Source: Marinilabilia salmonicolor JCM 21150 (GTDB lineage Bacteria > Bacteroidota > Bacteroidia > Bacteroidales > Marinilabiliaceae). Taken from it: 64,000 nt of DNA. Both the position numbers and the translations under genes were made by a program. Each line of letters starts with the position of its first letter. Position 1 is the first letter of the stretch. Where the stretch lies: the NCBI RefSeq assembly GCF_000259075.1, contig NZ_AJKI01000031.1:1-64000 (forward strand), given 5' to 3'. Shown here piece after piece: positions 34,953-43,515 of the stretch. The notes under the pieces are model-generated. The model made no database searches and was not told the DNA's origin. It saw only the letters and a program-made list of their open reading frames with translations.

Positions 34953-36110
34953 ATGAAATCAACAATAACATTTCTTTTAGCATTCTTTGCGCTAAGTATT
35001 GTAGTAACAGCTCAGGAAGATTACAAAGACAAGAGAAACTTAAAAGAACATTTCACCAATACGGAAAAACATGAAGTGACGAAACTTCCCGAAAAGGAAA
35101 TACCCATTGGTGCAAAGCCCCGCAACATCATCCTGATGATTGGAGACGGCATGGGAACCGCACAACTCTTTGCTGCTTATACAACCAACGGAGGCATGCT
35201 CAATATCACAAACCTCCCTTACTCCGGATTTTCAACCACTCAAAGTGCAGATAATTATACCACCGACTCCGCCGCAGGAGGAACCGCACTCTCTACTGGT
35301 CAAAGGACCTACAACGGAGCCATTGGTGTAGATGTCAATAAAAACCCAATTCCTACAATCCTCGAGATTGCTGAAAAACATGGAAAAGCAACAGGACTGG
35401 TCTCTTCCTCTGCCATCACGCACGCAACTCCTGCATCTTTCATCGCGCACAATGTGTCGAGAAACAACTATGAAGAGATCGCTGCAGATTTTCTGAAAAC
35501 CGACATCGATATTTTTATCGGAGGTGGAAAAAGTTTTTTTGAAGACCGTAAAGACGGACGCAATTTGCTTAAAGAACTTGAAGAAAAAAACTATCGCATC
35601 TTCGACTCCATTTATCAGGCAGCCAACTATCACCAACTCCCCATGGCTGTTCTTACCGCCTCCAAACATAACCCGACCTATCCTGAGCGTGGAGATCTGG
35701 TGCAGGAAGGAACTGCCAAGGCAATAAAAATCCTGGATAAACAGGACAATGGCTATTTCCTGATGGTTGAAGGCTCTCAAATTGACTGGGGGGGGCATGA
35801 GAACAACACGGCTTACATTGTAAAGGAATTGCTGGATTTCGATAAAGCTGTTGGAAAGGCCATCGAGTTGGCCGCCGGTGATGGAGAAACCCTGATTATT
35901 GTCACAGCCGACCACGAAACAGGTGGCATGTCCATCGAATCAGGAGACTTTGAAAATGGGGAAATTCATGCAAAATATACCACCGGAAATCACACGGGCA
36001 TTATGGTTCCCGTATTCGCCACCGGTCCGGGAGCAGAACATTTCACCGGTGTTATGAAAAATACCGATATTTTCCACAAAATGATGTACCTGTTCGGGTT
36101 TGATCAATAA
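34953..36110 (+). CDS. Exported alkaline phosphatase
   Basis: 385 residues with a signal peptide (about 1-20, cleaved near VTA-QE). Motifs: IILMIGDGMG (metal Asp65), TDSAAGGTALSTG with the nucleophile Ser106, GLVSSSAITHATPASF, EGSQIDWGGHENN (metal ligands Asp and His) and TADHETGGMS (Asp-His ligands). It resembles PhoA-type enzymes at somewhat less than the usual 450-470 residues. No Pho box could be recognised upstream. It stands alone. Confidence 0.94.
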   Translation: MKSTITFLLAFFALSIVVTAQEDYKDKRNLKEHFTNTEKHEVTKLPEKEIPIGAKPRNIILMIGDGMGTAQLFAAYTTNGGMLNITNLPYSGFSTTQSADNYTTDSAAGGTALSTGQRTYNGAIGVDVNKNPIPTILEIAEKHGKATGLVSSSAITHATPASFIAHNVSRNNYEEIAADFLKTDIDIFIGGGKSFFEDRKDGRNLLKELEEKNYRIFDSIYQAANYHQLPMAVLTASKHNPTYPERGDLVQEGTAKAIKILDKQDNGYFLMVEGSQIDWGGHENNTAYIVKELLDFDKAVGKAIELAAGDGETLIIVTADHETGGMSIESGDFENGEIHAKYTTGNHTGIMVPVFATGPGAEHFTGVMKNTDIFHKMMYLFGFDQ

Positions 36111-36145
36111 TATACCCTCCATCTATATTGCATTGAGATAATCGA

Positions 36146-36177
36146 TTTGATAACGAACTTTTGTTCACTTACATTTG
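36146..36177 (+). promoter_or_regulatory. Bacteroidota-type promoter of the peroxiredoxin gene
   Basis: TTTG (36146-36149), 20-nt spacer, TACATTTG (36170-36177): one of the best matches in the window to the phylum's promoter pattern, 50 bp before the start codon. Confidence 0.65.
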
Positions 36178-36227
36178 TTTCATCAAATAATTAAATCATT
36201 ATTCAAAAACCCATAAAAGTAATAAAG

Positions 36228-36896
36228 ATGGAAAATCAAGAAATTCAACAAGAAGTTTATTCAATGCCCCGCATTGGAGATCAGGCACCTGATTTCACAG
36301 CCACTACCACCAAGGGTCAGGTTACTCTTTCAGACTTTGCAAAAGACAAGTGGATTGTGTTTTTCTCACATCCTGCCGACTTCACTCCGGTGTGTACTAC
36401 CGAAATGAGTGGTTTTGCACAACGCAAAAAAGAGTTTGACGACCTGAATACCGAACTGCTCGGGTTGAGTATTGACAGTATTCACGCCCACCTTGGATGG
36501 GTATCTAATGTGAAAGAAAAAACCGGTGTTTATTTTGATTTCCCGATCATCGCCGACCTTGATATGTCCGTATCAAAAAAATACGGAATGTTGCAGCCCA
36601 ACGAAGCTGAAACGGCTGCTGTACGCGCCGTTTTCTTCATTGACCCCAAAAAGAAAATTCGTCTCGTAATGTACTATCCCTTAAATGTGGGACGTAACAT
36701 GGACGAAATCCTCAGGGCTTTGAAGGCACTTCAGGTTTCTGATCAGCACAAAGTTGCTCTTCCTCTCGACTGGAAGCCGGGCGAGCAGGTAATTGTTCCT
36801 CCGCCAAAAACATTGGAAGAGATGGATAAGCGTAACAAAGAAACCGGAATCGACCGGATTGATTTCTACCTTTCTAAAAAGGATTTGAAACTCTGA
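36228..36896 (+). CDS. 1-Cys peroxiredoxin (Prx6 type)
   Basis: 222 residues. The peroxidatic motif is HPADFTPVCTTEM with Cys56, the only cysteine in the protein, so the resolving thiol must come from another molecule. The C-terminal extension (WKPGEQVIVPPP) is characteristic of the Prx6 group. It reduces hydrogen peroxide and organic hydroperoxides in the cytosol. A strong promoter and a clean terminator flank it, so it is a single-gene unit. Catalase and the ferritin/encapsulin pair lie within 8 kb. Confidence 0.94.
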   Translation: MENQEIQQEVYSMPRIGDQAPDFTATTTKGQVTLSDFAKDKWIVFFSHPADFTPVCTTEMSGFAQRKKEFDDLNTELLGLSIDSIHAHLGWVSNVKEKTGVYFDFPIIADLDMSVSKKYGMLQPNEAETAAVRAVFFIDPKKKIRLVMYYPLNVGRNMDEILRALKALQVSDQHKVALPLDWKPGEQVIVPPPKTLEEMDKRNKETGIDRIDFYLSKKDLKL

Positions 36897-36938
36897 ATAC
36901 ACCAAAAACCATGACATCATAGTTTCTTTAGACTTTAT

Positions 36939-36970
36939 AACCGGGGCAAGCATTTGTCCCGGTTTTTTTT
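36939..36970 (+). terminator. Terminator after the peroxiredoxin gene
   Basis: AACCGGG (36939-36945) pairs with CCCGGTT (36958-36964), followed by a run of eight T. Confidence 0.88.
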
Positions 36971-36991
36971 ATTAACTTTTCCGGAAAGATT

Positions 36992-37180
36992 CAGTCTATA
37001 GACTAAGTTAAGTTTGTTTTTAGTCATGTGTCTGGTCAGAAACTAAGCGTTTTTCACGTGTTTGAGATAGAAAGTTCAAATTCAAGGCGTGTGAAAAATC
37101 TAAACCGCAGAATACTAAAGTATTTGAGGATTTAGATTTTGAGCAACAACGCAGAAGTTGGACTTTATGGACAAACACTA
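36992..37180 (+). repeat. Family A structured element, copy A4 (most divergent)
   Basis: Left end CAGTCTATAGACTAAG, right end GGACTTTATGGACAAACACTA. Inner stem AAAATCTAAA/TTTAGATTTT and core CCGCAGAATACT...GTATTTGAG differ from other copies, but pairing is kept. Outer stem AAAGTTCAAATTC pairs with GAAGTTGGACTTT. It follows the peroxiredoxin terminator. Confidence 0.8.
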
Positions 37181-37202
37181 ATTAGTGTTGTTGTATTTTA
37201 AA

Positions 37203-37298
37203 AGGCCGAAGGTCTTTAAGCAATCGCCTGGGGCAACGCCCTGGGCTATTGCCCTCAGACTTTCAGCCTGCTTACACCTTACCTGCCTTATACATAAG
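37203..37298. repeat. Family B REP-like palindromes
   Basis: CTGGGGCAACGCCCTGGG and flanking AGGCCGAAGGTCTT, then a stretch ending ACCTGCCTTATACATAA. The last ~65 bases are inverted relative to 52425-52490. It fills the gap between A4 and the nitroreductase gene; the following ~115 bp show nothing recognised. Confidence 0.7.
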
Positions 37299-37414
37299 AA
37301 AAGCTAAGAAACAGTCAAAAACCACAATAAACGTATTGTACGAGAGGGAAGCGGTTCCATTCGCTCCCAAATCTTCGATTAGCTCTATATAGGACAATTA
37401 AAAACTTTAAACGT

Positions 37415-38059
37415 ATGAAAAATCAACTTTTACTGGTCTTTTTATCCTTTTTCAGCATTTCTTCAATGCTCAACGCACAGTCTCTTGAACTACCGGAACC
37501 TGAAAAAACCGGCGGCTTACCATTAATGGAAGCTCTTAACCAACGCAGCAGCAGTCGGGACTTCAGTTCAGAAGAGTTAACCAGACAACAGCTTTCAAAT
37601 CTTTGCTGGGCAGCATGGGGATATAATCGAAAAGAATTTAAAAAACGAACCGCTCCCTCATCTATGAACAAACAAGAGATGGAACTTTATGTAGTACTTA
37701 AAAATGGTGCATATCTCTACAATGCAGAGAAACATCAGCTCGACCTGATCAAAAAGGGTGACCTGCGGTCTTATTGCGGAAGCCAGGACTTTGTGTCCAT
37801 AGCTCCGGTCAATTTTGTCTATGTAGCCAATATGAAAAAAGCCGGGGTCAACAAACCGGAGGAGATCAGTCCCGCGCAGATTGCCACATCACATGCCAAT
37901 ACCGGATTCATTGCACAAAATACTTACCTGGCTTGTGCCTCAGAAGGACTTATTTGTGTGGTTCGTGCCTGGATAGATAAAGAAGCTTTTGCAAAGGCTC
38001 TTGAGCTCTCCCCGTTACATAAAGTTATTCTGGCGCACACCATTGGTCATGCCAAATAA
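37415..38059 (+). CDS. Exported SagB/nitroreductase-family protein
   Basis: 214 residues with a signal peptide (about 1-21, ending SMLNAQ). The mature part has the nitroreductase-family opening LMEALNQRSSSRDFSSEELTRQQLSNLCWAAWGYNR, where Arg-Ser-x-Arg contacts FMN phosphate. IAQNTYLACASEGLICVVRAW and the C-terminal HKVILAHTIGHAK also fit. Such exported members are common in Bacteroidota but of unknown substrate. A tight hairpin follows the stop. Confidence 0.85.
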   Translation: MKNQLLLVFLSFFSISSMLNAQSLELPEPEKTGGLPLMEALNQRSSSRDFSSEELTRQQLSNLCWAAWGYNRKEFKKRTAPSSMNKQEMELYVVLKNGAYLYNAEKHQLDLIKKGDLRSYCGSQDFVSIAPVNFVYVANMKKAGVNKPEEISPAQIATSHANTGFIAQNTYLACASEGLICVVRAWIDKEAFAKALELSPLHKVILAHTIGHAK

Positions 38060-38184
38060 CGCCCAAACACAAAAGGTAACCGATGTAAAAAATCTTAATC
38101 ATTATTGTCCGGTAAAACTATTTTTTAATGAGATTTATTCTCTTCACCCTCAACCGCAGACCATTACAGATTATTAAAAGTATT

Positions 38185-38225
38185 GACAGGGGTTGATTGC
38201 GGCAAAGCCGAAAATCAACCCCTGT
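38185..38225. repeat. Strong hairpin after the nitroreductase gene
   Basis: ACAGGGGTTGATT (38185-38197) is perfectly inverted at 38213-38225; the loop holds a smaller CGGCAAAGCCG hairpin. No T-run follows, so it is not a standard terminator. The remaining bases to 38310 show nothing recognised. Confidence 0.7.
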
Positions 38226-38310
38226 AAACACTCAATATCCTGCAAAGTTCCGTCATTGCATACGTAGTAAGCAATCTCATCTTTTTACCGCCCTCCCATG
38301 AATATTAAAA

Positions 38311-38357
38311 TAAAAAAGAACCGGAAATTCTCTTTTGAGAGCATTTTCCGGTTCTTT
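38311..38357 (-). terminator. Terminator of the encapsulin operon
   Basis: AAAGAACCGGAAA (38315-38327) pairs with TTTTCCGGTTCTTT (38344-38357); the A-run on the left is a T-run for minus-strand transcripts. It lies 20 bp after the encapsulin stop codon and may act in both directions. Confidence 0.82.
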
Positions 38358-38376
38358 CTGTTTTTGAGTATATAAC

Positions 38377-39168
38377 CTATTTCAGCACCACCACAGCAGC
38401 CGGATCCACGCACTGGAACGTGAATGACTCAGTAAAGTAAAGCTGAACTGTTTTCTGATTATGCGATTCATATCCGATTGAAATATCCTGGCCAATCACC
38501 ATTTCAAAATCTCCTCCGCGCTCTGATACCAGATAAGCATCTTTGATGTAGGGGGCCATAATGATAGATCCACCAAGCAGGCTTTCAATCCGTTTACGCA
38601 ACGGATACCCCTGTCCTGATGAATTGAAACGCTGCCACAATTCAGTATTCAACACCAACGTGTAAGGTCCCTCAACAGATGCAGCTTTCAATTTTGCAAT
38701 AGCTTCTGATATTACACCAATAATCTCGTCATCGTTATCGGGAAGTGTCAGCGCATCATGGTCCGAACAATCCTTAATTCCTTTAATATTTCCTGCCTTA
38801 AAACCGTTATATATGGCATCCTCCTCAAACTTAGCCAGTTTACGGGCAGCCTCCTCCATATTGTCAAGATCAATGTCTTTCGCTCCCCTGGCAATATTAT
38901 CAAGTTCCCAGATATTCAACTCAAAAGGAACCCGTGTTTCAATCAAAGGCAGTACCTGATGAATTCCATATTGCACGTCTCCGTTCTGTTGTTTGGGCAC
39001 TTCCACCCGACCAAGAGATAAAGCAGGAAAATCCCATCCTTTAGGACCATCTACATCCACAAACTTCCGTGCCGAAAGCACAGACGTTAACACTTCCACG
39101 GCACTATCGTTAATCTCCTCCCATGCCTTATCGCAAACAGGAGCCATCGATTTTCTTAATATATCCAT
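38377..39168 (-). CDS. Encapsulin shell protein (family 1)
   Basis: 263 residues of the HK97-fold Linocin-M18 type, which self-assembles into a hollow protein nanocompartment. Visible: N-terminal DILRKSMAPVCDKAWEEINDSA, the RKFVDVDGPKGWDFPALSLGR segment (N-arm and cargo-binding side), LPLIETRVPFELNIWELDNIARGAKDIDL (E-loop and P-domain), and ERGGDFEMVIGQDISIGYES near the C-terminus. The upstream gene 10 bp away encodes its ferritin-like cargo, so the compartment probably stores iron. Followed by a terminator. Confidence 0.95.
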   Translation of the reverse strand: MDILRKSMAPVCDKAWEEINDSAVEVLTSVLSARKFVDVDGPKGWDFPALSLGRVEVPKQQNGDVQYGIHQVLPLIETRVPFELNIWELDNIARGAKDIDLDNMEEAARKLAKFEEDAIYNGFKAGNIKGIKDCSDHDALTLPDNDDEIIGVISEAIAKLKAASVEGPYTLVLNTELWQRFNSSGQGYPLRKRIESLLGGSIIMAPYIKDAYLVSERGGDFEMVIGQDISIGYESHNQKTVQLYFTESFTFQCVDPAAVVVLK

Positions 39169-39177
39169 GATAATCCT

Positions 39178-39525
39178 CTATTTTTTAATTTTACCAATAC
39201 CTAAAGAATCTGAACCACCTCCGGATTCACCTTCTTCACCCTCTTCAAGTTCAGTGATATCACCTTCGGTAAAAAGATAAGTACGGAGTTCCTCGTCCCA
39301 TCCGGGCATATTGCGTCGCAACCATTCAATGGTCATACATGCGTGCTCGATCTCTTCATCTCTGTTATGTGCCATTATTTTCTTTAACGACTCATCTTCA
39401 GTCAGATCAACACGCTGATGATACCAATCAACAGCTTCCACTTCCTCTTTCAAACTATTCAAAGCTCTGGAAAAATTCCTTGCCTCTTGCGACAGTTCTT
39501 CTGCCGGTTCATGATAATTTGACAT
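39178..39525 (-). CDS. Encapsulated ferritin-like cargo protein (EncFtn)
   Basis: 115 residues, two-helix ferritin-like protein. The ferroxidase ligands lie in KEEVEAVDWYHQR (Glu27-Glu30, Trp34, Tyr35) and DEEIEHACMTIEW (Glu58, His61). These fit the EncFtn pattern, in which the site forms only at a dimer interface. After an acidic/Gly-rich linker (EEGEEGESGGGSD) the C-terminus is SLGIGKIKK, the cargo-loading peptide that docks inside family 1 encapsulins. The encapsulin gene follows at once, so the two are one operon. Confidence 0.95.
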   Translation of the reverse strand: MSNYHEPAEELSQEARNFSRALNSLKEEVEAVDWYHQRVDLTEDESLKKIMAHNRDEEIEHACMTIEWLRRNMPGWDEELRTYLFTEGDITELEEGEEGESGGGSDSLGIGKIKK

Positions 39526-39602
39526 AACTCTTAATTTTTAAGATTATTTTTTCTTCAAATTTGTCGTGTTTCATCAATAAATAACTCATCTAAGTTATTT
39601 GT

Positions 39603-39668
39603 CTGATGGAACTCGCATGGTTAAATATTAACATTCTCTTTCGAACCAGTCGTTGCCATGCTCGTTTC
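39603..39668. repeat. Family H repeat, copy 3
   Basis: CTGATGGAACTCGCATG at the left and TTGCCATGCTCGTTTCA at the right match the ends at 22945-23085 and 8483-8556. It lies in the gap upstream of the encapsulated ferritin gene. Confidence 0.55.
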
Positions 39669-39728
39669 ACCCAAAGATAAGAAAATTAAACGAAAACCAA
39701 GAGTTAAAAGGCAGTGTTCTCAGTGTCT

Positions 39729-41156
39729 TTATGGAGAGGGAGTCAGTGAGACGGTTATATAAACCACCTGGCCGGAAGTTATGGGGACTTGCAAATAACG
39801 AGACTCAAAACCATCTTTAGCCAAAGATACCGACATACTGCCGGCCCCATCAACTTCCATAACAAAATAACCATTTGATTCAGTGAAGGTGGAAGAGCCT
39901 CCACAAACTATCAGGACACCCTCCAGCGGAGACCCGGTGTCCGAACTGGTGATATTTCCTGCTATTCCGGTAGTCCCATTGGCAATACCGGTAAACGAAA
40001 CGCCTGAAACATCTGCACCAAGCATTGGCACCAGTTGGTGTGCCGGGAAAAACTGCATCCCGGCTACAGATACGGATACCAGAAAAACCTCATTTTCCAA
40101 ATGCTCGAATATAAAAGCGCCATCGGATGAAGTAGTATAAGTGTCAACAATGACTCCATTCTTATCTTTACAAATCACCTGAACATCAGGAACAGCGGCA
40201 TCATAAATATCTAAGACATTTCCTCTCAGAGAGTACCCAGAAGGAGTCAGTGAAAAATCCACCCGAACATCGGTAAACTCTGCAATAGTAACATTTACTG
40301 CTTTTTTTTCATGGTACTCCCCAAACGCGTACACCGAACTCTCTGATGTGGGAACCGAAAGTTCATAATACCCTTGTGAATCTGTATAAACCAACTCACT
40401 CCCATTGCCGTAGGAAACGGTAATTCCTTCCAGTGGTTTTCCACTCCCCGCATCGGTTGCATAACCATAAACAGTGCCTTCATCCAAGCCACTCTCCCCT
40501 TCATCAAGGACAATAAAATAGTCCCCTCCGGGAGAGACCTCTCTGCTTAGGTCTTCATATCCTTCTTTGTAAACAACTATATTGTTTGCATCCTGCAAAT
40601 TCACAAAACCGCCAGCTTCCGCATTAATACCAAAATAACCATATTCATCAGTTTCCATCACACCCACCTGATCATGAAAGGACTTCACAACCACACTGGC
40701 GCCGGACAAGGGATTTCCGTCGCGGTCAACCACCAATCCCTTCAATTTATCCGAAGTGGCTACCATCAACCATTCTTGCAGGTCATCTTCCCATAGAAGT
40801 TCCCCGGTAAGGTGTTCGGAATCATAATTAAAAATGGTAATATTAAATGAACAGGCAGCACTGTCACTCTTAAAATAGGCCTTCTTTTTCCCATTTTCCG
40901 AACGCCAATCAACAGTTCCTCCACACAAATTTGCCTCGTCCCGATATAAAGTATAAAGTAATCCATCATCACCTATGGAGACCGACAAACCGGACTTAGC
41001 GGTCCACTCAGAGTTCCCCGACTCCCGTGAAGCCATCAACCGGAGTTCTTTTCCTTTAAAACTCTCCCGTAAAGCAGCATTAGGCTCTGAATCATCTTTT
41101 CCGCATCCCGAAAAAAGGAACACTAAAAGGGTGACAAATAGTAAATAATTTTTCAT
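39729..41156 (-). CDS. Lipoprotein with repeated carboxypeptidase-regulatory-like domains (paralogue 1)
   Basis: 475 residues. The signal peptide ends in the lipobox FSGC (about Cys18). A first, lipocalin-like or unclassified part (about 20-130) is followed by at least four beta-sandwich repeats of the carboxypeptidase regulatory-like type, each opening with a phrase such as KGLVVDRDGNPLSGASVVV, GYATDAGSGKPLEGITVSY, RGNVLDIYDAAVPDVQVIC and AGNITSSDTGSPLEGVLIVC. Such folds bind or scaffold at the cell surface; function is unknown. It is paralogous to the next gene upstream on the same strand. Confidence 0.82.
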   Translation of the reverse strand: MKNYLLFVTLLVFLFSGCGKDDSEPNAALRESFKGKELRLMASRESGNSEWTAKSGLSVSIGDDGLLYTLYRDEANLCGGTVDWRSENGKKKAYFKSDSAACSFNITIFNYDSEHLTGELLWEDDLQEWLMVATSDKLKGLVVDRDGNPLSGASVVVKSFHDQVGVMETDEYGYFGINAEAGGFVNLQDANNIVVYKEGYEDLSREVSPGGDYFIVLDEGESGLDEGTVYGYATDAGSGKPLEGITVSYGNGSELVYTDSQGYYELSVPTSESSVYAFGEYHEKKAVNVTIAEFTDVRVDFSLTPSGYSLRGNVLDIYDAAVPDVQVICKDKNGVIVDTYTTSSDGAFIFEHLENEVFLVSVSVAGMQFFPAHQLVPMLGADVSGVSFTGIANGTTGIAGNITSSDTGSPLEGVLIVCGGSSTFTESNGYFVMEVDGAGSMSVSLAKDGFESRYLQVPITSGQVVYITVSLTPSP

Positions 41157-41523
41157 TCAGCCAGGTTTGGTTAATCAATTCTTTTAATCATACCAAATGG
41201 AATCCACCTGATAATGATTCATATTTTAAAGCTAATTTTTGCCTCATCACTCCCGGAGCAATAAAACAAAAACATCAGCTTAAACTTCCTGTTTATCACT
41301 TTACAATCCGCAAGGCCCTTTGAAATTTGCCGTTAAGTTAAACATTGTCTGCAAAAAACAGATGTAAACAAAAAAGAATTACCTTACATTTTGATAAATG
41401 GACAATAATGAAACGCAGAATAACTTTTACAGGACTAATCATTACCATTAACGCCTAAACCAAATTCATTCTTTGTCATCATAATGTTATTCAACGACCA
41501 GCAAAATAATAACACATCCTTCA
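41157..41523. other. Intergenic stretch with nothing recognised
   Basis: This 367-bp AT-rich stretch between the two paralogous lipoprotein genes contains no convincing frame, palindrome or clear promoter; only the terminator at its right edge is identified. Confidence 0.5.
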
Positions 41524-41560
41524 GAAAAAACCCGCATTACATCCATACGTAATGCGGGCT
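41524..41560 (-). terminator. Terminator of the second lipoprotein gene
   Basis: CCCGCATTAC (41531-41540) pairs perfectly with GTAATGCGGG (41549-41558), with an A-run at 41525-41530 that becomes the T-run for minus-strand transcription. It shows the two lipoprotein genes are separate units. Confidence 0.85.
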
Positions 41561-41582
41561 AAAAAGTTTTGTTCTCAAAAGG

Positions 41583-43253
41583 TTATTCCGCTTTCAGCCA
41601 AAAATCATGACTGGCAGGAATTTCAGGATAAAAGCTTAAAAATACTGATTCCGAACTATAACCCGGTTTTTCACAATACAACTCTACATATTGAATAATG
41701 GTCTCATTATATACAGTAATGGTCAGACTGTAATCACCATTCACATCCGTGTTGGTTTCTTCATTGTTTGAAACACCAACAACTGCATTAGCGACCGGTT
41801 CTCCATTTGCAGATACATTACCGGTAATGGTCAATTGAGTACCTTCATCAAAAGTCGCCATTGACAAATCCTGTTCAACAAGATTTCCATCATGAATTGT
41901 TACATCCTTATAACGATCAATACGTCCCTCTTTCTCTCCTTTCACAGTGACACTACCCGCTGAGTTTAGCTCCATTAGATAATAACCATCAGCCCCGGTA
42001 GTAAATGTCTGGTCACCACAAGTCACTACAACACCGCTTAGGGGAACTTCATCATTCTCCCATTGAGTAACCTGCCCGCCAATTCCGGTTTTCCCTTCTG
42101 CCATTGCAAGAAAATGTATATCTGAAACATCATCTCCTGAAACCTGAACAAACTGCTGAGAGGGGACGAACTGCATCCCCGCAAGTGATGGAGAAACAAC
42201 ATAAAGCCCATCGGGCACTCCTTCCATAGAAAAATTACCATTGACATCTACCACCATTGAGCCGGCTTCCTGCTGATTCTCATCCAACAGGCTCAGGGTT
42301 GCACCTGTAGCATTTCCGCCCCCAACAACATCAATTCCACCTCCCAACACAACTCCGGACAAAGGCAATATAAAATCAAGACTGTATTCCTGCATTCCTT
42401 CAAGAGTTACAGATTGAGACACCGGATCATACCCTTCTGCAAGGGCTGCCAATTCTGTTTCATCAATGGGTACGCTGATTTCATAATAGCCGTCATAATC
42501 AGTCACTACATTTCCTGCTTCGCCAAAAGAAACCTCAGCCCCGGGAATCCCCGCTCCGGTTTTTTCATCAGTAACCCGTCCGGAAATAGTGGCGAAATTC
42601 AACCCACTTTCTCCCTGCTGCATTTCGAAGAAGTAAAACTGGCCAAAGCCTACATACTCATCAATGTCCTCAAATTCTGTCTTTAAAATTTGAAGTTTGT
42701 TCACCTCGTTCATTCCGCTCCCCACAAACTCATAACGTTCCATTCCAAAATACCCAAACTCATCTGTCCTAAGCTGACCATTTACATCATCATGGGATTT
42801 CACTAATATTAGTACATCCTGCAAAGGCTCAGCCGTTCTTTGATCTACAACCAGTCCCCCAAGATTTTCCTGACGACTATAAAAAATCCACTCCTCATAA
42901 GTTCCGCCCCAATCTGTTCGGGCAATTAAATGGTGTTGGTCATATCTAATAACCTCAAACTCCATATCAAAATCCCGGTCGTTACTTTGAAGCTTAAGCT
43001 TTTGCACTCCGTCATCCACATACCAGTTAAAGCTACCTTCAGATACCAGGCCATCAGCTTGCTCGAGTGTATAATACTCACTCCCGGCCCAAATAGAAAC
43101 ATAATTAAATTCTTTCCAACTTTGCTGACCCACAGGCCTTGATGCCTGTACGACCCAGCCTGCATCGCTCAATTCAGAAGGCAATGGATTAATCGGCCGT
43201 TGCTCTTCATCTTCACACGCAGAAAAAACAATAAACAAAGACAATAGAAACAA
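41583..43253 (-). CDS. Lipoprotein with repeated carboxypeptidase-regulatory-like domains (paralogue 2)
   Basis: 556 residues from a TTG at 43253. The lipobox is FSAC (about Cys13), but the signal peptide from this start lacks its usual basic residues; in-frame codons upstream read LKKYVLFLL, suggesting the true start is further upstream, although no ATG, GTG or TTG is there. Repeats of beta-sandwich domains open with LGGLVVDQRTAEPLQDVLILV, SGRVTDEKTGAGIPGAEVSF, GGQVTQWENDEVPLSGVVVTC and ITGNVSANGEPVANAVVGV. It has one more repeat than its paralogue at 39729. The role at the cell surface is unknown. Confidence 0.8.
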   Translation of the reverse strand: MFLLSLFIVFSACEDEEQRPINPLPSELSDAGWVVQASRPVGQQSWKEFNYVSIWAGSEYYTLEQADGLVSEGSFNWYVDDGVQKLKLQSNDRDFDMEFEVIRYDQHHLIARTDWGGTYEEWIFYSRQENLGGLVVDQRTAEPLQDVLILVKSHDDVNGQLRTDEFGYFGMERYEFVGSGMNEVNKLQILKTEFEDIDEYVGFGQFYFFEMQQGESGLNFATISGRVTDEKTGAGIPGAEVSFGEAGNVVTDYDGYYEISVPIDETELAALAEGYDPVSQSVTLEGMQEYSLDFILPLSGVVLGGGIDVVGGGNATGATLSLLDENQQEAGSMVVDVNGNFSMEGVPDGLYVVSPSLAGMQFVPSQQFVQVSGDDVSDIHFLAMAEGKTGIGGQVTQWENDEVPLSGVVVTCGDQTFTTGADGYYLMELNSAGSVTVKGEKEGRIDRYKDVTIHDGNLVEQDLSMATFDEGTQLTITGNVSANGEPVANAVVGVSNNEETNTDVNGDYSLTITVYNETIIQYVELYCEKPGYSSESVFLSFYPEIPASHDFWLKAE

Positions 43254-43515
43254 AACATACTTTTTCAGGACAATGAGTTTTTCAGGACATTCTTAATAAT
43301 TGTTAAATTTACCAAAATTCCCCATTAAAAATCATCTTCCACCAACCATCACCTCCAACACAAAAAAGAACAATCAACTCACATCCTGCTATATACCTGC
43401 AGTGCAAAACCTTTTAGATATCCGTGATTATTAATAATTTAAATTGATTTTAAATTTATAAACATGTATTTTATACAATTAACTTAGAAGTTTAATTTTT
43501 TGAAAAACCATTACT

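Noticed and set aside
39530-39542. CTTAATTTTTAAG palindrome just before the encapsulated-ferritin start codon, considered as a metal-regulator site
   Set aside because: It is short, AT-rich, lies at the ribosome-binding position and does not resemble the DtxR-type palindrome at 34719-34736.
43436-43456. AT-rich palindrome AATTTAAA-n5-TTTAAATT upstream of katA, considered as a PerR/Fur-type box
   Set aside because: Base composition of the region is nearly all A and T, so such symmetry arises easily by chance, and it does not match a known box well.
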